From Gottfriedia endophytica (GTDB lineage: Bacteria; Bacillota; Bacilli; Bacillales; Bacillaceae_G), in NCBI RefSeq assembly GCF_017814275.1, contig NZ_JAGIYQ010000007.1:124001-188000 (forward strand): DNA of 64,000 bases, given 5' to 3'. A program made the position numbers and the translations under genes. A model generated the notes under the pieces. The model did no database searches, was not told the DNA's origin, and saw nothing but the letters and a program-made list of their open reading frames with translations. Of the stretch, positions 34,580 through 43,760 are shown in pieces. Position 1 is the stretch's first letter; the number at the start of each line of letters is the position of its first letter.

Positions 34580-35914
34580 TTAATACATAGACATATATTG
34601 GTCACGTTCCCAAGGATGAACTTGTGTTCTAAACATATCCCACTCAATTTCTTTTGCTTCAATAAAGTGTTCAAATAAGTGATCACCTAATGCAGATGTA
34701 ATAACTTCATCAGCTTTTAAGTTTTCTAATGCTGCAGCTAAAGTTGCTGGTAAGTCGATGATACCAACTTCTTCACGCTCTTCTTTTGTCATAACATAGA
34801 TGTTACGATCAACTGGAGCTGGAGCTTCTAGTTTATTTTTGATTCCGTCAAGACCTGCAGCTAATAATACAGCCAATGCTAAGTATGGGTTAGCAGCTGG
34901 GTCAACTGAACGTACTTCTACACGTGTACTTAAACCGCGAGATGCAGGAATACGAATTAATGGGCTACGGTTACGTGCAGACCATGCAACATAACAAGGT
35001 GCTTCATAACCAGGCACTAAACGTTTATAAGAGTTTACAGTTGGATTCGTTACCGCTGTAAAGTTTGGTGCATGTTTTAAGATACCAGCGATAAAGTGGC
35101 GTGCATTATCACTTAATTGTAATTCACCTTCTGTATCATAGAATGCATTTTTACCATTCGTGAATAATGATAAGTTACAGTGCATTCCAGATCCGTTAAC
35201 ACCAAATAATGGTTTTGGCATGAATGTAGCGTGTAAGCCGTGTTTACGTGCGATTGTTTTTACTACTAATTTAAATGTTTGAATGTCATCACATGCTTTT
35301 AGAGCACCAGCATATTTGAAATCAATTTCGTGTTGTCCAGGAGCAACTTCATGGTGAGATGCTTCGATGTCAAATCCCATTTCTTCAAGCTCAAGAACGA
35401 TATCACGTCGGCAGTTTTCTCCAAGGTCTGTAGGAGCTAAGTCAAAGTAACCACCATTGTCATTTAATTCAAGAGTTGGTTCACCTTTTGCATCTAATTT
35501 AAATAAGAAGAATTCAGGCTCTGGTCCTAAGTTAAAATCAGTAAACCCTAAAGCTTCCATTTCTTTTAAAATACGTTTTAAGTTGTTACGAGGATCTCCT
35601 TCAAATGGTGTTAAGTCTGCGTTATAAATGTCACAGATTAAGCGTGCCACTTTTCCTTTTTCAGCAGTCCAAGGGAATACAACCCATGTATCTAAATCAG
35701 GGAATAAGTACATATCTGACTCTTCAATACGAACAAAACCTTCAATTGAAGAACCATCAAACATCATTTTATTATCTAATGCTTTTTCAAGCTGACTTAC
35801 TGGGATTTCAACGTTTTTAATAATTCCAAGTAAATCAGTAAATTGCAAACGGATATATTTTACATTCTCTTCTTTCGCAATTCTGAAAATATCTTCTTTT
35901 GAAAACTTTGACAT
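34580..35914 (-). CDS. glnA: Glutamine synthetase type I-alpha
   Basis: This 444-residue enzyme makes glutamine from glutamate, ammonia and ATP. Signature segments are FDGSSIEGF near 52-60, the ATP-binding [12 protein letters not shown], and the ENCRRDIV and [13 protein letters not shown] regions. The length and lack of an adenylylation loop fit the GlnR-regulated Bacillus enzyme, which is feedback-inhibited and then binds GlnR and TnrA. The ATG 7 codons inside the longest frame follows AAGGGGAATG. It lies downstream of glnR. Confidence 0.98.
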   Translation of the reverse strand: MSKFSKEDIFRIAKEENVKYIRLQFTDLLGIIKNVEIPVSQLEKALDNKMMFDGSSIEGFVRIEESDMYLFPDLDTWVVFPWTAEKGKVARLICDIYNADLTPFEGDPRNNLKRILKEMEALGFTDFNLGPEPEFFLFKLDAKGEPTLELNDNGGYFDLAPTDLGENCRRDIVLELEEMGFDIEASHHEVAPGQHEIDFKYAGALKACDDIQTFKLVVKTIARKHGLHATFMPKPLFGVNGSGMHCNLSLFTNGKNAFYDTEGELQLSDNARHFIAGILKHAPNFTAVTNPTVNSYKRLVPGYEAPCYVAWSARNRSPLIRIPASRGLSTRVEVRSVDPAANPYLALAVLLAAGLDGIKNKLEAPAPVDRNIYVMTKEEREEVGIIDLPATLAAALENLKADEVITSALGDHLFEHFIEAKEIEWDMFRTQVHPWERDQYMSMY

Positions 35915-36081
35915 TTTAACATTCCCCTTCCACATGTAAAGACATTCTTAGTGTTTTTATATTTTAAAATAGAAAAGTCAGATTGTGTTTTTACTTTCTA
36001 TTTTATTCCTATCCAATTATTACTCTTATCATCATCAATTCACTTAATTGCGATACACTCATCTTAAATTTTTTACATAAA

Positions 36082-36486
36082 TTAATGAAAAAAGCGAGAC
36101 ATATCACCTTGTCGTAACGATGTACGACCTAACTTGCCTGCATGTTGCAATTCTTGTCTGAGCATTTTGCGTAATTGATCATCAGAAATATTTTTCTCTA
36201 AAGCTTGTTGCCCGTTAACAGGCTCTTTTGTGGTTTCTGCCAATTTAAGTTTCATAACTTCTTTAATGCCAGCCATGTTTAAGCCTTGTTCAATCAATCT
36301 CTTGATTTCCAATAATACATCTACATCATTAAATGAAAATAATCGTCTATTCCCATCTGTTCTAGCAGGATTTATTAGGCTATTTTCTTCATAATATCGA
36401 ATTTGTCTAGCTGATAATTCAGTTAATGAGATAACAATTCCTATAGGAAATAGTGGTGTAGAACGACGTACTTGATCATTCATCAA
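36082..36486 (-). CDS. glnR: MerR-family nitrogen repressor GlnR
   Basis: This 134-residue protein has the MerR winged-helix domain with [20 protein letters not shown] near 13-32 and [15 protein letters not shown] near 43-57. A variable C-terminal tail senses feedback-inhibited GlnA. GlnR represses glnRA when glutamine is plentiful. It is the first gene of the glnRA operon; the gap to glnA is about 170 bases. Two operators lie in its promoter (36524 and 36547), so autoregulation is directly supported. Either of two adjacent Met codons may be the start. Confidence 0.96.
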   Translation of the reverse strand: MMNDQVRRSTPLFPIGIVISLTELSARQIRYYEENSLINPARTDGNRRLFSFNDVDVLLEIKRLIEQGLNMAGIKEVMKLKLAETTKEPVNGQQALEKNISDDQLRKMLRQELQHAGKLGRTSLRQGDMSRFFH

Positions 36487-36512
36487 ACCATTCCTTTCTT
36501 GTATCTATTGCT

Positions 36513-36541
36513 ATTTTAGTTCATGTAAGGTAAAGTGTCAA
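36513..36541 (-). promoter_or_regulatory. glnRA sigma-A promoter
   Basis: On the minus strand TTGACA (36541-36536) and TAAAAT (36518-36513) are separated by exactly 17 bases. The distance to the glnR start is about 27 bases. Confidence 0.88.
36524..36540. promoter_or_regulatory. GlnR/TnrA-type operator overlapping the -35 region
   Basis: TGTAAGGTAAAGTGTCA matches TGTNA-N7-TNACA with one mismatch. It covers the -35 hexamer and the spacer, so binding would block RNA polymerase. Confidence 0.75.
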
Positions 36542-36546
36542 CACCG

Positions 36547-36563
36547 TGTTAGGTTTTCTAACA
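36547..36563. promoter_or_regulatory. GlnR/TnrA-type operator upstream of the promoter
   Basis: TGTTAGGTTTTCTAACA is a perfect match to TGTNA-N7-TNACA. Its centre is 23 bases from the other operator, about two helical turns, as expected for cooperative GlnR dimers. Confidence 0.9.
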
Positions 36564-36833
36564 TGAAATTTATTGATTTTTTATCTTATGCAAATCGTTA
36601 CGAGAAATTACCTACAAATTAAAAAAACACTGTTAATCTATATTGTTGGTATTCACAAGAATCCTTTCCCTTTTGGTGGACAAACCGCTCCTCATCTCTC
36701 GTACTTCATTGCGGTTCTCGGCACCCCATTTTTCATTTCAAATGCATTTGATAATTTCCATTAAAATCGCTTCTTTCTATTTAAAAAGGAATTATTTAAT
36801 TTTTCATGTAATAAATATTCATAAAGAAAGGAG
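36564..36833. other. Non-coding stretch upstream of the gene at 36842
   Basis: No supported gene. Several overlapping short frames exist on the plus strand, none with a good ribosome binding site or protein-like composition. The 36655-36740 part is less AT-rich than its surroundings. Confidence 0.4.
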
Positions 36834-36841
36834 TTGATGGT

Positions 36842-37483
36842 TTGGGTTTAAACTTATTATTTATTTCATTAACTATTTGCGGAATTGGGATGATTGTCTT
36901 GTATGTTCTACATCGCATGTCACTTGCAACACTTGCTTCAAAAGAAGGACTAGGTGGAGGATACATTGCGCTTGCTTGGATTCCATTTTTCCCGCTCTAT
37001 CCGATTACCTATGCAAAAATCGCAGAAGAAAAAGTTTGGTTTAAAGAAAAAGCTATAATCATTTATACTGTTTCATTTATTGTTTCCGCTATTTTTGTAT
37101 TCATTGATAGTTCATTTATCCATTTCATTGTAAATTGTATCGATGTATTTTCATCGATTCTTCTTCTAAATTTCACCTATTGTGTGTTAAAGCAATATAC
37201 CGGTTCATACAAAAAGATTTTTTGGACTGTTTTTGGTCTTCGGATGGGGAGTATCATTGTTTGGGGTTGTATCTTTATTTATCTTGTTGTGCATTTTTTA
37301 TCAGAACTAAAAGGAATACCACTTGATAACACATTTGATTTAGAAATAGCAAAAAGAACACTAAAAAAGGTATTTGAAATAATAGCGGTACCCGTTAGCC
37401 TAGGTATTTTGTATTCGTTTGTTACTGAATTAGTGTATGTCATTTGTTTCTTCCGAATCAGAAAAAATGAGCGCTGCAATTAA
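36842..37483 (+). CDS. Polytopic membrane protein, function unknown
   Basis: This 213-residue protein has about five transmembrane segments (near 4-24, 40-60, 72-95, 101-120, 130-150, with a last one near 182-205). It starts with TTG; AAAGGAG lies about 10 bases upstream. The stretch GLGGGYIALAWIPFFPLYPI is typical of small integral proteins but gives no function. It stands alone between glnR and the long inverted repeat. Confidence 0.55.
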   Translation: MGLNLLFISLTICGIGMIVLYVLHRMSLATLASKEGLGGGYIALAWIPFFPLYPITYAKIAEEKVWFKEKAIIIYTVSFIVSAIFVFIDSSFIHFIVNCIDVFSSILLLNFTYCVLKQYTGSYKKIFWTVFGLRMGSIIVWGCIFIYLVVHFLSELKGIPLDNTFDLEIAKRTLKKVFEIIAVPVSLGILYSFVTELVYVICFFRIRKNERCN

Positions 37484-37577
37484 ACTGGTGTTATAGGATA
37501 TGTAGCTATCCTATATTTTTTGGAGTCCCAACCCACTAACTACTAATTAAATAGGAACATTTTTTACAAACTTAAAC

Positions 37578-37700
37578 TAAAAAAGAGGCATCTCCTCAAT
37601 AAAGTAAACTCTAACTTCATTTCTATAGTGCCAATGAAATGGAATCACACTATAATAACTAATTCGAAGTCAGAATATCTTTACTGAGAATGCCTCTTTA
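37578..37700. repeat. Long imperfect inverted repeat
   Basis: The left arm (AAAGAGGCATCTCCTCAATA, then AAAG and TCTAACTTC, TATAGTG) and the right arm read in reverse complement (AAAGAGGCATTCTCAGTAAA, then TCTGACTTCG and TATAGTG) are similar over about 55 bases. It ends at the stop codon of the permease gene, for which the outer stem could be the terminator. Confidence 0.7.
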
Positions 37701-38678
37701 CTAATTTCTTTTCGCTAATAAAATTGCACCAATTAAAAGTATCCCTTTAATAATATCTTGAGAGTAATAAGGGACATTTAACATTGTAAATCCGTTTAAT
37801 AGTATTCCCATTAAACATGCACCTAAAAAAGTGCCAATTACATTCGGTTTTCCTTTTCCAAACAACGCTATCCCTATATATGCAGCTGTTATACTGTCCA
37901 TTAGTAACGGGCTACCAGCAGAAACTTGCCCTGTACCAACGCGACTAGCAAGAACAATGCCAGCTAGTGCAGCAAAAAAACCACTGATCATATAAGCATA
38001 AATTCTGTATCGGTCCACAGGCAGCGCCGATAAATAAGCAGCCTGTTTGTTTCCTCCAATAAGAAAGAACGTTCTTCCATATGTTGTTTTTTCTAGAAAG
38101 ATATGAGTACCTATTACACATACTCCCATAATAATAACTGCAACTGGAATATTCATAATGGACCCTTGCCCAATATATAAAAATGATGGAATAAAATGTC
38201 CAGTAACAACTTTATTATTTATACTCATTCCTTCATATATTGATGAACCTTTCGTAATGGTTAATTGTATTCCATTTACGACATACATCATCGCTAATGT
38301 AACAAGAAGGTCTGCTAATTTCCCTTTCGTAATAAACAGTCCATTAATACATCCAATTACGATACCGAAAATAATCGGTAACAATAATGTAATAAGTAAT
38401 TCTTGTCTCAAAACGATTAGACAATATGCAGCAACAATTGTACTCAAACTCGCAATTGAACCAACTGATAAATCTAATCCATCTATTATTAAGCTAAACG
38501 TCACTCCTATTGCTAAAAGTGACACGATCGATATTGAACGAAGTATATCACTAAGATTACTATAGGATAAAAATGAACTAGAAGAAAATGAGAAAAATCC
38601 AATTACAATCACTAATATCCATAACGCTCCATAATCAACAACCACTTTTCTCCCTTGTGTCTGAACCCACTCTGTCAC
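37701..38678 (-). CDS. Sugar-type ABC transporter permease (RbsC-like)
   Basis: This 325-residue protein with about eight to ten transmembrane helices belongs to the ribose/galactoside permease family. The cytoplasmic loop segment near 155-230 and GFFAALAGIVLASRVGTGQ near 232-250 are characteristic. GTG start after GGAGGGG; it overlaps the ATPase stop codon by four bases. It is the last gene of the mtnK-mtnA-transporter operon. With the ATPase and binding protein it should import a ribose-like compound; methylthioribose is the likely one from context. Confidence 0.85.
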   Translation of the reverse strand: MTEWVQTQGRKVVVDYGALWILVIVIGFFSFSSSSFLSYSNLSDILRSISIVSLLAIGVTFSLIIDGLDLSVGSIASLSTIVAAYCLIVLRQELLITLLLPIIFGIVIGCINGLFITKGKLADLLVTLAMMYVVNGIQLTITKGSSIYEGMSINNKVVTGHFIPSFLYIGQGSIMNIPVAVIIMGVCVIGTHIFLEKTTYGRTFFLIGGNKQAAYLSALPVDRYRIYAYMISGFFAALAGIVLASRVGTGQVSAGSPLLMDSITAAYIGIALFGKGKPNVIGTFLGACLMGILLNGFTMLNVPYYSQDIIKGILLIGAILLAKRN

Positions 38679-40045
38679 TTCGTCCCCTCCATTAAAACAC
38701 CATGTTCAATCTGATAAATTCGATCACCAATTAATCGAGCTTCCTCTAAGTCATTTGTAAAATAAAATACGCATCCTCCATTACAACAAAACTCATTCAA
38801 AAAGCGAAAGATTGATTGTTTTGCGTATAAATCAACACCTTTTAATGGTTCATCTAATAGGAAGCATCTCGTTTCTTTCGAATTCCATTTTGCGATACTA
38901 ACTTTTTGTTGATTTCCACCGCTTAACCATTTAACTTCTTTTCCGGAGTCTTTAGGTGTAATTTGAAATTGTTCGATCCATTCATTTGCAAGTTTTATTT
39001 CTTGAAGATTCTTTTTCAATCCACTATTAAATAGAGATAAGTGATCTTTAATGGAAAAATCTAAGAATAACCCTTCTTTTCTTCGCTCTTCTGGAACAAA
39101 TGCTAAACCAGCTTTTTTAGCTTGAAGTGGAGAAGTAATTCTTTGAGTCTCTTTTTGAGTTTTTATTGAATATGGATTACCTATTCCCCATAACGTTCTA
39201 GCTAAAGAAGACTTTCCATTTCCATTTGCTCCATAGATCACTACAACTTCACCTTCATGAATTTTCAAATTAAAAGGTTTGGTTTTCTCGCGCAACTTTA
39301 TTGTTTGAAATTCAAACGCAACCTCTTTTTGTGGCTTTGACGTTTTTTCAAATACGGAATCAATATTTACCATATTTTCATAAAGCTCATCCATCGAAAT
39401 TTCTTTTGAATCTGCTTTAAAAGTTACACTTCCATTTCTCAATACAATGACCTCATCACTTACTTCTAAAAGTTCTTCTAAATGATGAAGAATTAAAATG
39501 ATCGCCTTACCTTTCTCTTTCAGCCTACTTAGTAATGAGAAAAATGCTTTCTTTTCCTCATTTCCTAACGAAGAAGTTGGTTCATCAAATAATAGAAAGG
39601 ATGCATCCTCAAGCAACGCTTTTACAATTAGGATCATTTGTTTTTCATAAATGGAACACTCTTTTACAAGTTTTTCATATTGAAGATTAATGCCCCACTC
39701 TTTAATCTGATTTACTACAGATTCAATACTTCTTTTCTTATTAAAAAATAGTTTGTTAGACTTTTTTTGCGATGCAACAACTAAATTTTCAATAACTGAT
39801 AAGTATTGGACTAATCCTTCATCAACCTCTTGCGGAACATACCCAATTGTTTCTTTACCACTAAAAATCACACTTCCTTTTTCAGCTTTTAACTTTCCTG
39901 CAATAAGCTTCATTAATGTACTTTTACCCGCTCCATTTAACCCAACAAACCCATAAATTTTATTTCTTTCAAATTTCAGTTCAATCCCTTTCAACACTTC
40001 TTCTTGTTGGTATCGAAACGAAACATTTTGAAGCAAGATGGACAT
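38675..40045 (-). CDS. Sugar-type ABC transporter, double ATPase (RbsA-like)
   Basis: This 456-residue protein has two tandem nucleotide-binding domains. Walker A motifs are GLNGAGKST near 35 and GANGNGKSS near 272. The C-terminal domain has the family's LSGGNQQKVSIAKW, and the N-terminal domain has LLFDEPTSSLG. It is about 40 residues shorter than E. coli RbsA. It abuts the binding-protein gene and overlaps the permease. It powers import by the RbsC-like permease at 37701. Confidence 0.88.
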   Translation of the reverse strand: MSILLQNVSFRYQQEEVLKGIELKFERNKIYGFVGLNGAGKSTLMKLIAGKLKAEKGSVIFSGKETIGYVPQEVDEGLVQYLSVIENLVVASQKKSNKLFFNKKRSIESVVNQIKEWGINLQYEKLVKECSIYEKQMILIVKALLEDASFLLFDEPTSSLGNEEKKAFFSLLSRLKEKGKAIILILHHLEELLEVSDEVIVLRNGSVTFKADSKEISMDELYENMVNIDSVFEKTSKPQKEVAFEFQTIKLREKTKPFNLKIHEGEVVVIYGANGNGKSSLARTLWGIGNPYSIKTQKETQRITSPLQAKKAGLAFVPEERRKEGLFLDFSIKDHLSLFNSGLKKNLQEIKLANEWIEQFQITPKDSGKEVKWLSGGNQQKVSIAKWNSKETRCFLLDEPLKGVDLYAKQSIFRFLNEFCCNGGCVFYFTNDLEEARLIGDRIYQIEHGVLMEGTK

Positions 40046-41160
40046 TACTTATTCTCCTTCTCAAGTTTTTCCATCCACGGGGAAGTTGCAGCTGTTGAAG
40101 GAATCCAATTTTTACTTATTTTAGAAAGATCACTAATTTTAATTGGTGATGATGGTAACTCATCTTTTTCAACTAATTTTGGCTCTAACGAATAAATATC
40201 TGGTGTTGTTTCACCTGCAATTTTTTGATAAAGAAAACGTGACTGTACTTCTCCTATTTCTGCAGGATCAATCGCGGCTGTTGCTACCCATGGTGAATTA
40301 TTTTCTTGTATTAATTGTAAATCTTCATCACTTAAATCAATTCCATATACTTTTACATCTGTTCTTCCTGCTTGTTCAATTGCTTTCGTTGCACCTTTTG
40401 CAAATTCATCCCATGTTGCAAAAATTGCATTTAATGTTCCTTTTGGATATTTTTTTAGAAGTGCTTCAACTTGCGTTTGAGTATCTAACATTGTATTACT
40501 TGTCGCATTTCCAAATCTAGCAACTTCTTTAATCCCAGGGTATCGTTTGTAAAAGGCATCAATCATTACTTTCCGACGTTCCATCGGTGTAAAACCACCT
40601 ACCCAAATGGTTGCAATATTTCCTTTTCCATTTAAATCTTCAGCTAATTTTTTCAGACTATCCCAAGCCAAAATATAATCATCTTGATCAATCAAAGTAA
40701 CCCCTGGTAAATTCACATCATTGTCAAATGAAACAACAGGGATTCCAGCTGCAATCGCTTTTTTCACCCCAGCTTCTAATGCCTCTTTTCTTCCATGATC
40801 AATTAGTATTCCATCTACTTTTGAGTTGATAGCTGTATCTAGATTAGAAGCCATTTTTGATAAATCATTATCGGCATTATAAACTTGAACTTCTCCACCA
40901 AATTTTTCAACCTGTTTCTTTACACCTTCAATATATTGAGATGAAAACGTTCCGATTGAAAATTCCATCACTAAAGCTATTTTCAGTTTTTTCTTTACTG
41001 AATCTGGAATTTTTGAGTTAGCTGCTGAACTAGATACTGCTACAGAACTTTTAGATTGATGACTTGAAGATGTGGATTTTTTCGTTACATCTGCTTGTTC
41101 GTTTCCACAAGCAGTCATTAACACTGCACTTGCAGCAAGTAAAGTTAATAATTTCTTCAA
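40045..41160 (-). CDS. Sugar-binding lipoprotein of the mtn-linked ABC transporter
   Basis: This 371-residue protein has a lipoprotein signal (LMTAC lipobox, Cys near 18), a Ser-rich linker (about 27-48) and a periplasmic-binding-protein family 1 domain (KIALVMEFSIGTFSSQYIEG onward), as in RbsB and related binding proteins. The start is TTG overlapping the mtnA stop. The ligand should be a small sugar; placement between mtnA and the ATPase suggests 5-methylthioribose. That is inference from context. Confidence 0.85.
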   Translation of the reverse strand: MKKLLTLLAASAVLMTACGNEQADVTKKSTSSSHQSKSSVAVSSSAANSKIPDSVKKKLKIALVMEFSIGTFSSQYIEGVKKQVEKFGGEVQVYNADNDLSKMASNLDTAINSKVDGILIDHGRKEALEAGVKKAIAAGIPVVSFDNDVNLPGVTLIDQDDYILAWDSLKKLAEDLNGKGNIATIWVGGFTPMERRKVMIDAFYKRYPGIKEVARFGNATSNTMLDTQTQVEALLKKYPKGTLNAIFATWDEFAKGATKAIEQAGRTDVKVYGIDLSDEDLQLIQENNSPWVATAAIDPAEIGEVQSRFLYQKIAGETTPDIYSLEPKLVEKDELPSSPIKISDLSKISKNWIPSTAATSPWMEKLEKENK

Positions 41161-42209
41161 TTTTCATTCCCCCATTTAACAAATGTTTCTTTGAAGTTTT
41201 CCGATACAATCCCCTTCTCTGTAATAATTGCTGTAATTAAGTTTGAAGGTGTTACATCAAAAGCTGGGTTTAACACATTAATATCTGTTGGTGCAATTTG
41301 AATTTCTCCAATATGTGTAACTTCTCTTGAATCACGTTGTTCAATGACAATTTCATCTCCTGTTTCAATCGAAAGGTCAATTGTCGAAAGAGGTGCTGCA
41401 ACATAGAACGGTACTTGATAATAGTTTGCTAGAATCGCTAACTGTAAAGTTCCAATTTTATTAGCAGTATCTCCATTTGCACTTATCCGGTCTGCCCCAA
41501 CAATCACGGCATCAATTCCATGGTGTTGAAGTAAATAGCCGACCATATTATCTGTCAGTAATGTTACAGGCACTCCATTTTGCTGTAACTCCCAAGAGGT
41601 CAATCTAGCACCTTGGAAAACTGGTCTTGTTTCTGTAGCATAAGCAGAAATTGTCCACCCTTTTTCTTTCGCCAAATGAAGCGGCGCAAGTGCAGTTCCA
41701 TATCGACTTGTTGCAATACTACCTGCATTACAGTGCGTTAATACTTTTTGACCATCCTTTAAAATGGACAAAGCATTCTCACCAATTGTTTTGCAGATTG
41801 ATTCATCCTCCAAATGAATTTTTATCGCCTCTTCTAAAATGATTAACTTCGCTTCGTTAACCGTTCTCGCTAATTTACTGTTATTGATTATTCTCTCGAT
41901 TGCCCATGCTAAATTAACAGCTGTTGGACGAGCCCTTATCAGTTCATCTGCTAATTGACGAGCTTTTTCATGAAAATCTTCTAAATTTGCACAATCAATT
42001 TCATTTACTCCTAAATACAAACCATATCCAGCTGCAATTCCTATTGCAGGAGCTCCTCGAACTTGTAATTTTTTTATTGCATCTCTTACATTAACCAACG
42101 TAGTTGCATAAAAATAGTTAATTTCAGTTGGCAGTAAAGTTTGATCTAAAATTCTTAGGCGTTCTTCTTCCCAAATTAATGATTGAGGAATTCGTTGTAC
42201 GATTGTCAT
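41157..42209 (-). CDS. mtnA: Methylthioribose-1-phosphate isomerase MtnA
   Basis: This 350-residue enzyme converts 5-methylthioribose 1-phosphate to methylthioribulose 1-phosphate in methionine salvage. The eIF2B-like fold has VRGAPAIG near 51-58, the catalytic-Cys region LTHCNAGSIAT, and GADRISANGDTANKIGT with the catalytic Asp. Length is as expected. It follows mtnK with a 3-base gap, and its stop overlaps the start of the binding-protein gene. Confidence 0.97.
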   Translation of the reverse strand: MTIVQRIPQSLIWEEERLRILDQTLLPTEINYFYATTLVNVRDAIKKLQVRGAPAIGIAAGYGLYLGVNEIDCANLEDFHEKARQLADELIRARPTAVNLAWAIERIINNSKLARTVNEAKLIILEEAIKIHLEDESICKTIGENALSILKDGQKVLTHCNAGSIATSRYGTALAPLHLAKEKGWTISAYATETRPVFQGARLTSWELQQNGVPVTLLTDNMVGYLLQHHGIDAVIVGADRISANGDTANKIGTLQLAILANYYQVPFYVAAPLSTIDLSIETGDEIVIEQRDSREVTHIGEIQIAPTDINVLNPAFDVTPSNLITAIITEKGIVSENFKETFVKWGNEN

Positions 42210-42212
42210 GTT

Positions 42213-43382
42213 TTACACCTCTAATTCTCGTGTTAAAGTTTCAATATTACGAATTTTGAATCTATTTTTGATGCAAGTTACTCCAAATTGAAGGATACGC
42301 TTTTTAACGACTAGCCTTCTCGCAAGTGGTAGTGATTCCACATCTTCTACATGTGCTAAACCAATACTTCTACGAATTAACTCGCACCCAATCACTCCGA
42401 TTGCATCAATCCAATAATTATCTAGGGTTGTATGTAAAACGGCTTTTTTATTCAATGGGTACTCTGTATGCTCTTTCCAAAGATTAGTGAATGTTTCATT
42501 AAATACTTTTTCAATTTCAACTAAACTATCAAGAATCTCTTTTTTATTTTCTAATCTAGTAAACACTTGAAAGAGCAAGTTTGCTTGAATTTGACCTAAA
42601 TCAAAACCTACCGGCCCAACAAACGCAAATTCTGGATCAATAACTTTTGTTTCTGAACTTGAAGTAAATATGCTACCTGTGTGAAGATCAGCATGAATTA
42701 ATGCTTCTTTTTTTGTGAAAAAACCTAATTTTAGTTTTGCCACTTCTACTTGAAGCTCTTCGTCATCCCATATTTCTTGAACGACATTTTTTAATTCATC
42801 TTCAAAATTATTTGTCTCACTATTAAAAAATGGATCCGTAAATACTAAGCCTTCAGTAATATCACATAACTCAGGGTTGTTAAATAATTTTTCCAATTCT
42901 TTTTTCCTAGCTGGTGAAGCGCCAAAGTCAGACGTATAAAACAGTGTAGTAGCTAAAAATTCCCCAATGTGTTTTGGAAGCAAAGGATATGATTCCCCTA
43001 AAATTAACCCTTTTCTAAGAATGTCTAGATCCGATAAATCTTCAATAACCGTAATGGCTTGTTCTTCATCATGATGATAGAATTTCGGGACAAATTCAGG
43101 GATTAATTTGTTATATAGTTCGATCGCTTGGCTTTCGATCGTAGCTCTTTTAATTGTGAGTGGCCAACTTTCCCCAACAACTTTTGCATATGGTAATGCT
43201 TGCTTAACAATGTACCCTTTCTCTTTCCCTACTGCCTTGATTTGGAATACTAGATTCAAATTTCCATCTCCAATTTCAACGCATTCACATACTTCATTTT
43301 CCAAATATCCTAATTGTTGTAAAAAACTGATGGCAGTCTCCTCAGTTAATGATTTATATTTTTTCTCTTGAGTGATTGACAT
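42213..43382 (-). CDS. mtnK: Methylthioribose kinase MtnK
   Basis: This 389-residue kinase phosphorylates 5-methylthioribose with ATP, the entry step of salvage once the nucleoside is cleaved. It has a protein-kinase-like fold, with ALIHADLHTGSIF (catalytic Asp) near 231-243 and VIDPEFAFVGP near 250-260. AGGGGG precedes the ATG. It is the first gene after the minus-strand SAM-I riboswitch, so it should be on when S-adenosylmethionine is low. Confidence 0.97.
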   Translation of the reverse strand: MSITQEKKYKSLTEETAISFLQQLGYLENEVCECVEIGDGNLNLVFQIKAVGKEKGYIVKQALPYAKVVGESWPLTIKRATIESQAIELYNKLIPEFVPKFYHHDEEQAITVIEDLSDLDILRKGLILGESYPLLPKHIGEFLATTLFYTSDFGASPARKKELEKLFNNPELCDITEGLVFTDPFFNSETNNFEDELKNVVQEIWDDEELQVEVAKLKLGFFTKKEALIHADLHTGSIFTSSSETKVIDPEFAFVGPVGFDLGQIQANLLFQVFTRLENKKEILDSLVEIEKVFNETFTNLWKEHTEYPLNKKAVLHTTLDNYWIDAIGVIGCELIRRSIGLAHVEDVESLPLARRLVVKKRILQFGVTCIKNRFKIRNIETLTRELEV

Positions 43383-43441
43383 TACTATTTCCCCCTATTA
43401 TCTAAATGTGAAGCTAATCTTCAAAACTAAAAAATACAAAT

Positions 43442-43472
43442 AAAAAACCCCTTTTCAAGACGAAAAGAGGTT
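43442..43472 (-). terminator. Riboswitch-controlled terminator upstream of mtnK
   Basis: On the minus strand AACCTCTTTTCG and GAAAAGGGGTT flank TCTT, followed by TTTT. It lies just 3' of the SAM-I aptamer. Confidence 0.88.
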
Positions 43473-43493
43473 AAAAAATATGCCATTTTCGTC

Positions 43494-43652
43494 TCTTATC
43501 TGCCAGAAAGAAAATCTTTCTGTTGGAATTAGCACCGTGCCTTACTGAGCTTTTCGCTCAGGCGTTTTACTAAACGCCCCATTTCACAATGGTATTACGG
43601 TCGGTTGCTGGGCATCATCGGGCCAAATCCCTCCGCCTACTCAAAATAAGAG
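43494..43652 (-). ncRNA. SAM-I (S-box) riboswitch of mtnK operon
   Basis: On the minus strand it has the S-box core: CTCTTATTTTGAGTAGGCGG, AGGGA, GGCCCGATGATGCCCAGCAA, CCGACC, a long P3 arm, GGCACGGTGCTAATTCC and a closing GATAAGAG. It binds S-adenosylmethionine and favours the terminator at 43442. It regulates mtnK, mtnA and the ABC transporter. Confidence 0.95.
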
Positions 43653-43760
43653 TTAATCGACTATTCAATTTTAATAAAGCTATTTTTCAGTTATCCCCCA
43701 CTTATCTTCGCGGGATAAGTTGAATTATATTTAGCAAAAATTCAAATGTCAACAGATTTT

